A stretch of 64,000 nucleotides of DNA. Source: Streptomyces rhizosphaerihabitans (lineage in GTDB: Bacteria; Actinomycetota; Actinomycetes; Streptomycetales; Streptomycetaceae). The notes beneath the pieces are model-generated. The model was not told the origin of the DNA. It worked only from the letters and a program-made list of their open reading frames with translations, and searched no databases. How positions within the stretch are numbered: position 1 is the first letter of the stretch; the number at the start of each line of letters is the position of its first letter. The DNA is taken from NCBI RefSeq assembly GCF_025399795.1, contig NZ_JAODTZ010000011.1:146727-210726 (forward strand), read 5' to 3'. The position numbers and the translations under genes were made by a program. Below, in pieces: positions 54,218-61,634 of this stretch.

Positions 54218-55846
54218 CTACTGCGCGGCGTCGGCCAACCCGCCCCCACCGGTATCCACACTGCCGCGCGGCTTGGGTGCGGCGAAGGGAGGCGCGTCCT
54301 GGCGGCACATTGTTCCGGTCGGCGGGAGGGTGCCGTCGATGAGGTAGCGGCTTGCATAAGCGTTGACGCAGCTGCTGGGGTTGAGCAGTGCCGTGTGCCC
54401 AACTGCATCGTGGGTCAGCAGGCGGGCATTGGCCAGCTCCTTCGCCATAGCCTGCGCGGCCGACAGGGGAGTGGAGGGGTCGTAGGTGTTCCCGACCACC
54501 AGGATGGGGTTCGCCGTCGGCTTGTTCCATGGTCCGCGGTAGCGGTCCTCGGCGACCGCCGGCCAGGAGGCACAGCCTGCGGAGGCCCAAATCCAGTAGC
54601 GCCCGGTGTCCCCCGCACGGGCGGCTGCGGCCTCTGCCAGGGTGTGGTACAGACCGGGGTCCCGCGGGTTGGGGCTGTCGCCGCAGAAGACCGCAGTGCT
54701 CTGTTCCTCGCCCAGGTACGGATTCGGGTTGGGGACCGGTGGCGGGGGCGGGAGGGGGGACGGCTCCGGGACACGGCCCTGCCACAGGTCCTGCAGCCTG
54801 CCGGCGAGTTCCGTCCCCCCGAGCTGGATGTCGTAGAGGCTGTTCACCATGCCAGCCACCGTGCCGGCGTAGGTCCACGGGCCCACGGGCTCCTTTCGGA
54901 GCCGCTGCAGCAGTTGGTCGTACTTGTCCTGGGTCGCCTTCGGGCTGCCGGCGGAGAACGCGCAGCGGGCGGTCGTCGTGGATCCGCACAACGTGAGGAA
55001 CCGGTTCACGGTTTCCGCGGCGCTGCGGCCGGAGCCCAAGCGCTGGAACGACGTGGTCCGGGGGGCCTCGTCGGAGGCGTTGTTCGTCCAGGCCTGCGGG
55101 TCCCAGTTGGCGTCGAAGATCATGGCGCGGACCCTGCCGGGGAAGAGGTTCGCGTAGGTGGCGCCCAGGTACGTGCCATAAGAGATCCCGTAGTAGGTGA
55201 GCTGCTGGTCACCCACCGCCTTGCGAAGCTGGTCGAGGTCGCGAGCGTTCTCGGCGGTCGACACATGGCGCAGGAGCCCGGGGGCACGCTGCTCACAGCG
55301 CCGGCCCAGTTCCTCGTACGCGGCGGTGAAGGCCGCCCGCTCCTTCTCTCCCACCGGGAAGCCTGCCGCTTTGCTTGCATGCCAGTCTGCTGCTTCCTCT
55401 GGACTCGCGAAGCAGTTCACCGCGGTGCTGTTGCCGATGCCGCGGGGGTCCCAGCTGACGATGTCGAACCGCTCCCGCACCTCGCGCGGGAAGGACTCGT
55501 AGTTCTGTGGCATCTGGACCGTTCCGGGGCCGCCGGGGCCACCGGGGTTGAAGAACAAGGTGCCGATGCGCTGTCCGGGGCCGGTGGCCTTCCGTTTGAC
55601 GACGGCGAGTTCGATGGTGCGGCCACTTGGGTCGTCGTAGTCGAGCGGGACCTTCGCGGTCGCGCAGTCGAACGGACTGCCCTGGACGCAGGGTTTCCAG
55701 TCCAGCTGCGGGGCGGTCACGGAAGGGGACGGCGCGCCACCGGCCGGAGCGCCAGCCGATCCGGTAAATGCCGTCGAGCAGATCACCACCGCGGCGAGGG
55801 CCGCGGCATGATGCCGACGGCCCGCTATCGGTACAGATATGTGCAT
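54218..55846 (-). CDS. Secreted tripeptidyl-aminopeptidase-like alpha/beta hydrolase
   Basis: 542 residues. Signal peptide HHAAALAAVVICSTAFTGSAGA. Alpha/beta-hydrolase fold of the Streptomyces Tap/SlpD group: oxyanion region LFFNPGGPGGPG, nucleophile elbow GISYGTYLG (Ser ~224), Asp in GNTYDPSTPLSAA (~455) and His in DAVGHTALL (~482) within a TAP-like C-terminal domain. A Pro-rich insertion (PEPSPLPPPPPVPNPNP) lies near 370. It removes short N-terminal peptides from proteins outside the cell. The ATG is six bases after GGAAGGA. It is intact and lies between inverted resolvase remnants, so it looks like cargo. Confidence 0.9.
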   Translation of the reverse strand: MHISVPIAGRRHHAAALAAVVICSTAFTGSAGAPAGGAPSPSVTAPQLDWKPCVQGSPFDCATAKVPLDYDDPSGRTIELAVVKRKATGPGQRIGTLFFNPGGPGGPGTVQMPQNYESFPREVRERFDIVSWDPRGIGNSTAVNCFASPEEAADWHASKAAGFPVGEKERAAFTAAYEELGRRCEQRAPGLLRHVSTAENARDLDQLRKAVGDQQLTYYGISYGTYLGATYANLFPGRVRAMIFDANWDPQAWTNNASDEAPRTTSFQRLGSGRSAAETVNRFLTLCGSTTTARCAFSAGSPKATQDKYDQLLQRLRKEPVGPWTYAGTVAGMVNSLYDIQLGGTELAGRLQDLWQGRVPEPSPLPPPPPVPNPNPYLGEEQSTAVFCGDSPNPRDPGLYHTLAEAAAARAGDTGRYWIWASAGCASWPAVAEDRYRGPWNKPTANPILVVGNTYDPSTPLSAAQAMAKELANARLLTHDAVGHTALLNPSSCVNAYASRYLIDGTLPPTGTMCRQDAPPFAAPKPRGSVDTGGGGLADAAQ

Positions 55847-56144
55847 GTCTTGTCCTTCCCGGTTGAGAGCCCGACGCCACTCGTGCGCTGGACGTCGGCA
55901 CGCATCCGGTCAACAACACCCCGGTCCGGCAAGGCGCGCGAGCGAACCGGGGCCGAATGGCGGAGCTACGGCCCACATCGTCTTAGGCCGGTATTGCGCC
56001 GCGAAGTACCTGGTCCGGGCTCGGAAGAACTGCCGGCGCCGATGTCGGGTGGCGTGGGCACGGGGCTCCAGCCATTCGGACCCGGCCGCCTTGCGGGATC
56101 TGACCGGCCGCGGTGGGGTGGACGCGGATGCGTGCCGACGCCCA

Positions 56145-56255
56145 AGCGACCGCCTCGCACTCGCCGAGGTGACCAACACGGCGGAACTGCCTAGGCCTGC
56201 CAGGTCCGAGGATTGATCACTGACGTTTGCGGCTGGTGACGATCCTGCTGGCTCA
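56145..56255. repeat. Right arm of the ~110-bp inverted repeat
   Basis: Inverted partner of 53895-54005. It starts inside a second resolvase tail and runs ~40 bases past its stop. Confidence 0.75.
56148..56216 (+). pseudogene. Resolvase C-terminal tail, right copy
   Basis: DRLALAEVTNTAELPRPARSED and a stop: the same tail as the left copy with several substitutions and opposite orientation. Upstream sequence in this frame (from ~55850) is not recognisable resolvase. Confidence 0.7.
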
Positions 56256-57077
56256 TCCACTCACGCGGTGAGGGAGATGCCGAGGTTGGCAAGCTGGCTG
56301 ACGCGGATGCGATCGAGGGGATGGGCTCCGCCGGGCACGGAATAAAATGGAACGGCCCCGGCAGGAACCAGAGCCTGCCTCGCCGTGTCTGGTCGGCAAT
56401 CGGCAAGATGACCTTGAAAGGCGACCGGCCGCCCGGACATGCGGGCGGCCGGACTGGTGTCGCCCACTGTCACACACCGAGCGCCACGCACTGGTGCAAC
56501 AGCGGTTCCAGGCGCAATCGGGAGCTCACATCGCAGGACCTGAACAGGGCGAGGTGCTCTGCGACGACACCTGGCAGTTCGCGAAGCCCCCAGCCATCGC
56601 CTCACCCCCAAGGACAAGATGGCCTGGCACTTCTCACTGCGCACGACATCGACTACCAGCCGCGAACCGTTCCAGAAGCGCGCGTTGCCGTTCATTCAGC
56701 GCGGGCATCGGTGCGTGATCACCAGCCCGCACCGCACTCGCACACCGCGTTGAACCGAAAGGGTGGCCGCGGGCAGTGGGAGTCCTGGGACCTTTCTGGG
56801 ACTTCCGGCTGCGTCAACGGACACGAGCGTGAAACAATCGAAAGGTTATTTGTGCAGGCCAGCCGCCCGCTGCTACCCATCGCGGCAGGTCACGGCCTTC
56901 GCTGGTCTCTTCCGGGACATCTGAGCGACTCCGGCGTGAACGTCGCCGCCGCCTCACCTACCGACCAGGGCGTACGCGGTCGGGAGGTGAGGCGGTGGCG
57001 CACTTGCCCGGACGGGATCCCGCACCGCGGTCCGAATCCCGGCCGCACAGGTCCCGTTCACGACCGCACCCAGCACC
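56256..57077. other. Gene-poor accessory DNA
   Basis: 822 bases in which I see no intact gene. It includes the right copy of the 19-bp direct repeat (56786-56804). Open frames here have mixed codon use and no recognisable motif; they are probably decayed mobile DNA. Confidence 0.55.
56786..56804. repeat. 19-bp direct repeat, right copy
   Basis: TGGGACCTTTCTGGGACTT, same orientation as 51339-51357. The two copies bracket 5.4 kb of mobile-element debris plus the DHFR-family and TAP-like genes. Confidence 0.6.
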
Positions 57078-57341
57078 TCAGCCCACGTCGTGGACGGCGT
57101 ACCCGACGAACACCGCCCAGGCATCCGTGCCGACGGCGAGCCCGGGTCGGACGGTGTCCTTGGAGTCCCGGACATGGACGGTGTGAAGGCGGGCGGCCAC
57201 CTCGACGCACTCGCCGCCTTCTTCACTGCTGTGGCTGCCCTCCCGGTCAAGCGGCATGATCTGCACGTCGGCGGTTCGCCGGCGGCCGGCGGCCGGCGAG
57301 GAGCAAGTGCTCCAACTGTCCGCGCAGAACGTGGCGTCCAC
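57078..57341 (-). pseudogene. DUF397-type remnant
   Basis: SHSSEEGGECVEVAARLHTVHVRDSKDTVRPGLAVGTDAWAVFVGYAV follows the DUF397 pattern (SSxSGGxCVEVA...VRDSKDP...FxxxAWxAFV). Intact DUF397 proteins are ~65-80 residues and partner Scr1/DUF5753 regulators in toxin-antitoxin-like pairs. Here the first ~35 codons overlap the end of the preceding chimeric gene in another frame, so the intact start is lost. It may still be expressed from an internal start. Confidence 0.6.
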
Positions 57342-57723
57342 CGATCGGTCTTCTGAGGACCGACTCGTCGATGACGAACGTGGCCGGAGGCGTGGGACGC
57401 CGGGCGGAGAACTCCTGACGCGCCGGCCTCCCCGTCACTCGTTCGTCGACCGTCGCGTCAAAGTGCTGGGTGAGCGCCTTGATGATGACCGAGGCGCCGT
57501 CGGGCAGGGACTGGATGTACACCCCGGCACCGACCGCCGTGGCGGAGAGGCGGGGGTGCTGGGCGAGGTGGTTGCCGACGACGGTGCAGCGGTCGGTGTG
57601 TCGGTGCCGTACGTGGAGAACTCCGGCGCGGGGCACGTCCGGTGGGAGTGCCGGAGGCGCGGGCAGCGAGTGCTCGGACAACGGGTACGCGGGCACGGCC
57701 GCGTCAGACTGCGGATCAGCCAT
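57247..57723 (-). pseudogene. Chimera: HTH-protein N-terminus fused to a DUF5753 fragment
   Basis: 158 codons. Residues 1-~85 (PLSEHSLPAPPALPPDVPRAGVLHVRHRHTDRCTVVGNHLAQHPRLSATAVGAGVYIQSLPDGASVIIKALTQ) match a common Streptomyces helix-turn-helix protein in which that segment recognises DNA. Residues ~86-140 (ERVTGRPARQEFSARRPTPPATFVIDESVLRRPIGGRHVLRGQLEHLLL) match the middle of DUF5753 (Scr1-type) regulators. The junction is in frame. The tail is out of frame with any known family. It arose by deletion between two genes; function is doubtful. Confidence 0.65.
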
Positions 57724-57787
57724 CGGGAAGCCCCCAGGAATCCCGCGTCCCGGTGCGACACCGTCTCCCCCGGTCGACGCCCGCCCG

Positions 57788-58969
57788 CTAACCGTCGGCG
57801 TCGGCGTCCGTGTCCGTCGCGGCCAGCACTGTCACCCGTGTACGGGTGGGATCCAGTACCGCGAAAGCCTCGTCAGCCGTGTCGTGGTGGAACCAGTCCG
57901 TGAACGCCATGAAGCGCAGCCAGCGGTGGTCGAGGGCCTGTCCCACCGCCTCCAGGAACAGGACGTCGGTGGGCAGACCCAGGAACGCGTACAGGCTGTT
58001 CCACGCGTACAGACGGGCGTACGCGCCGCCTTGCGCCCGGCCGTTCGCCCCACCGTCGTACGCGGCCGCGAACAACGTGTTGAGCACGTCGTCGGGCGCC
58101 GTCCGACAGGCGACGGCTCCACCACGACGCGTGCCCTCGCCCGCCAGGCAGTCGAGAGGCAGTTCCTTGACGAAGGAGATGTTGAAGTCGTCCGGGTCGA
58201 GCGGGCTCGGCAGCGTGAAGAAGCGTGCTTCCGGCTCGCGGGCCCATCCGCCGGCGGTGAAGGGTTCGGAGGCGGCCCGCGCGCGCGTTCCGTCGGGTAC
58301 CTGTCCGACCGCGCGTCCAGCTGCCGCGCCGCTGTCGGTAGGGGGAACCTCCGGGAATCGTGACCGGAGCTGGGCAGAGGTCTTGACGGATCCGAGACCC
58401 CGGACGCGGACCGTGAAACGGTGTTCGACGTCGAGCCGCGTCCTCGGCAGCACAGCCAGCGGGTGCCCCAATTCTCGTAGGCGCTCCGCGTAGGCATCCA
58501 GGGCGGGTCGTCCCTGCCACACGCCGATCAGCGCGAGTTCCCCGAGAAGACAGGCGCGCACGTCCGTCGAAGGGTCCTGAGCGGTGTCCGGCAGCTCCGC
58601 GAACAGGGGGGCCAGGTCGCGCAGTTGCTGGGACCTGGCTAGCTTCGCGGCCACCGATCGCCGTAGCAGATCGCCTTCTTCCCGATGCGCGGGGCCGACC
58701 GGCAGCAGCCGGCCCACCAGGTCCACGGCGAACCGCGCGCACTCCCGGGACCGTGTCTCCGCGAGGACGTCGGCGAAGCGTCCGACGGTCCGCAGGGCCG
58801 CGGACCCCGCAGGCCCGTCATCGGACACGTCACGGCACAGCCGATCCGCCGCTTCGTACAGCTCCTCGGGACGGGACTCAGCCAAGAGCTTGAGTTCTGC
58901 CGCGTCGGACAGTTCCCCGAGGGGCCGGCGGGACGCGCCGTCACCGGGTGTCACCGGGTTGTCGTTCAC
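57788..58969 (-). CDS. DUF6183-like protein
   Basis: 393 residues with no signal or membrane segment. The N-terminal half is helical, and the C-terminal half carries LPLDCLAGEGTRRGGAVACRTAPDDVLNTLFAAAYDGGANGRAQGGAYARLYAWNSLYAFLG and WLRFMAFTDWFHHDTADEAFAVLDPTRTRVTVLAATDTD, which I recall as DUF6183. Function unknown; some genomic neighbours of such genes are polymorphic toxins, so an immunity role is possible. The GTG start has only a weak ribosome site. The gene lies next to a toxin N-terminal fragment. Confidence 0.65.
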   Translation of the reverse strand: MNDNPVTPGDGASRRPLGELSDAAELKLLAESRPEELYEAADRLCRDVSDDGPAGSAALRTVGRFADVLAETRSRECARFAVDLVGRLLPVGPAHREEGDLLRRSVAAKLARSQQLRDLAPLFAELPDTAQDPSTDVRACLLGELALIGVWQGRPALDAYAERLRELGHPLAVLPRTRLDVEHRFTVRVRGLGSVKTSAQLRSRFPEVPPTDSGAAAGRAVGQVPDGTRARAASEPFTAGGWAREPEARFFTLPSPLDPDDFNISFVKELPLDCLAGEGTRRGGAVACRTAPDDVLNTLFAAAYDGGANGRAQGGAYARLYAWNSLYAFLGLPTDVLFLEAVGQALDHRWLRFMAFTDWFHHDTADEAFAVLDPTRTRVTVLAATDTDADADG

Positions 58970-59020
58970 GCCCGAAGTCTATGAGCGGGCATCAAGTAAC
59001 TTTGCTGAGGCGTAAGTGCG

Positions 59021-59434
59021 TTGAGTGAAGCATTGCGGTCGGTCAAGGCGATGGCCGGCGAGGACGCTGTTCTGGCGTGGGCGGGGAAGTCGGCGAAGGC
59101 GTTCCAGGACGAATTCTCGGGTGTGCCCAAGCAACTGACGAAGCTGAAGAAGTCGTACGGGATGGCGGGGGACGCGCTCGTCGACTACTGGCCGAAGCTG
59201 GAGCGCGCCCAGGCGCTGGCGGACAAGGCACTGGCCAAGGGCCGTGAGGCGCAGGCCGATCTCACCTCCGCCAAGTCCCGTCTGTCCTCCGCCGATTCGT
59301 GGGTGACGAAGGCCAACAAGGAAGCGGACAAGTACAAGGACGATCCGACCGGAAGCAAGGACGCGGAGAAGCCGGACGAGTCGAAGATCCGGGCCGCCAC
59401 CCGCGACGCCCGAGCCGCCGCCCCACCTGACTGA
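59021..59434 (+). pseudogene. Fragment of the N-terminal domain of a putative T7SS-type polymorphic toxin
   Basis: 137 codons. The sequence VKAMAGEDAVLAWAGKSAKAFQDEFSGVPKQLTKLKKSYGMAGDALVDYWPKLERAQALADKALAKGREAQADLTSAKSRL is the WXG100-like helical region at the start of large Streptomyces toxins. The first ~50 residues and the whole toxin body are missing, and an in-frame stop lies just upstream. The TTG at 59021 is only the first possible start. Confidence 0.7.
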
Positions 59435-59607
59435 GGCGTGCCGGGCAGCAGGTGGTGTGTTCCCCGGCAGTGAGGACCGTCCGTGACCGATGCGCCTGCT
59501 GTCGCACATCACCTGCACCATGTTCGAATCGCCGGACACCCCTTCGGCCTCGTTCCATGCCCCGGCGAGGCCGCCAGCCCGGATTACCGACGGCCCTCCG
59601 CGGTCGA

Positions 59608-60069
<462 letters not shown>

Positions 60070-60285
60070 TCAACAGGTACCGGTCCGAGGCCCCGAGGAC
60101 GGTGATCATCACCCCTTTGGTGGCGAGTTGGCATCGTCCGTCTTGGGGGCGTCCGAGAGTTGTCCTCGTGTTGTCACGCTTCACGACCGGCTGTTCCGGT
60201 GAGTTCGCCGGGCGCGCATGGTCTATTCATGCGAGGGCGACGACAACGCCGCCGACACTCTTCGCATCCCATGTGGAGGTGCACC

Positions 60286-60390
60286 ATGTGTTCACACCGG
60301 TCTTCGTGCCCGTCCGTGGACGCCGCCGCCCCGCACATCGTTTCGGCCCACCCCGAGCAGGGCTGGTGTGTTAACTGCACCTTCTTGTAG
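60286..60390 (+). pseudogene. DUF5999-like gene, 3' part replaced
   Basis: 34 codons with a good ribosome site (GGAGG, six bases). MCSHRSSCPSVDAAAPHIVSAHPEQGW matches the start of small DUF5999 proteins (MCQHQPxCPSADSxD...HPEQGWSLLCNGV...), normally ~60-70 residues. After HPEQGW the sequence departs (CVNCTFL, stop). The Tn554-like recombinase genes begin 42 bases later, so insertion at this motif is likely. Confidence 0.6.
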
Positions 60391-60431
60391 TCGTTGGACA
60401 CTGCGATGTCCGACTGCCCAAGGAGTTCTGT

Positions 60432-61634
60432 GTGACGTCGCACCTGCGCAATGAGCTGATGGAGGGGCGGGCCCTCCTCCCCCGCGTCGGCTCGGTCGTT
60501 CAGCTGGAGACCCAGCACCCGCCGTACGTCCTGCTCGGCCCTGACGGGAAGCCTGTCGAGCCCGTGACGCCGTACCTTCGGGACCTCGCCCTGAATGACA
60601 ACAGCCCATTAACGGGCCGCAGTTACGCTAATGACCTGCTGCGGTGGTTCCGGTTCCTGTGGCTGCTGGATGTGTCCTGGAACAAGGCCACGGAAGGCGA
60701 GGTGGCGGTGATGGTGGGATGGCTTCGTACCGCGCCGAATCCGCAGCGTCGCCGCACACGGCCGGGCTCCCCGGAACCTGGGTCGGTCAACCCACGCACC
60801 GGCAAGCGGTACCTCAGGGCCGGATACGCGCCCACCACCCTCAATCACGCCCTGACGGTGGTCAGCAGCTTCTACGACTTCCACCGCGACCTAGGCAACG
60901 GTCCGTTGATGAACCCGGTGCCGGTCTCGGAGGCCCGGCGCCGGGCCTTGGCCCACCACCGACCGAAGGAGACGAAGCCGGTGTTCCGCCGGGCACGGCT
61001 GCGCCAGCGCGTCCCGGCTACCGAGCCGCGGGCTATCCCCGATGCGATGTGGGACGAGTTCTTCGCCGTCATGAACCATGACCGCGACCGCGCCGCGGTG
61101 CTGCTCTACGTCTCCAGCGGCGCCCGTGCTTCGGAACTGCTCGGCGTGACCCCGGCCGACATCGACTGGCCCGGCCAGACCGTCTACGTCGTCTCCAAGG
61201 GCACGAGGCTGCGCGAGCCCATTCCTGCCAGCCCGCAGGCCCTGGTGGTGCTGGCCGCCTATCTCGACGCGATGGGCATGCCCGCAGCGCACGAGGCGGT
61301 CTTCCGCACTCGCCGCGGTCCCGACAAGCCGCTCACCTACTGGGCTATGAGGCGCGTCATCCAGCGCGCCAACGACAAGCTCAAGACGAACTGGAGCCTG
61401 CACGACCTTCGGCACACGGCGGCCAAGCGCATGGCGAACGACCCCAACCTGACGCTCGCGGAAGTCCGCGCCGTCCTCCGGCACGCCGATCTGGCCACCA
61501 CCGGCCGTTACCTGCATGCCCGGGTCGAGGATCTCTTCGACGCCCTCCAGGCCCACTACCAGCGGCCCCGCATCCAACGAAGTATCGCGCCCGGCTACGA
61601 CCCGGAAGACTTCAAGACGGTGTTCGGTGGCTGA
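60432..61634 (+). CDS. Tyrosine recombinase, TnpA-like
   Basis: 400 residues. The SAM-like N-terminal domain (LTGRSYANDLLRWFRFLWLLDVSW; YAPTTLNHALTVVSSFYDFH) precedes a catalytic domain with SSGARASELLGV (Arg I), Lys in VSKGTRLREPI, HDLRHTAAKRM (His-x-x-Arg) and LRHADLATTGRYLHARVE (His/Tyr). All catalytic residues are present. It should cut and rejoin DNA at a specific site. The GTG at 60432 follows AAGGAG. Its end overlaps the next gene by eight bases, so the two are coupled. Confidence 0.9.
   Translation: MTSHLRNELMEGRALLPRVGSVVQLETQHPPYVLLGPDGKPVEPVTPYLRDLALNDNSPLTGRSYANDLLRWFRFLWLLDVSWNKATEGEVAVMVGWLRTAPNPQRRRTRPGSPEPGSVNPRTGKRYLRAGYAPTTLNHALTVVSSFYDFHRDLGNGPLMNPVPVSEARRRALAHHRPKETKPVFRRARLRQRVPATEPRAIPDAMWDEFFAVMNHDRDRAAVLLYVSSGARASELLGVTPADIDWPGQTVYVVSKGTRLREPIPASPQALVVLAAYLDAMGMPAAHEAVFRTRRGPDKPLTYWAMRRVIQRANDKLKTNWSLHDLRHTAAKRMANDPNLTLAEVRAVLRHADLATTGRYLHARVEDLFDALQAHYQRPRIQRSIAPGYDPEDFKTVFGG

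Noticed and set aside
56261..57259. Open frames in the gene-poor stretch as candidate transposase or novel gene
   Set aside because: No motif, no ribosome site, mixed codon use, and frames overlap each other; not enough to call a gene.
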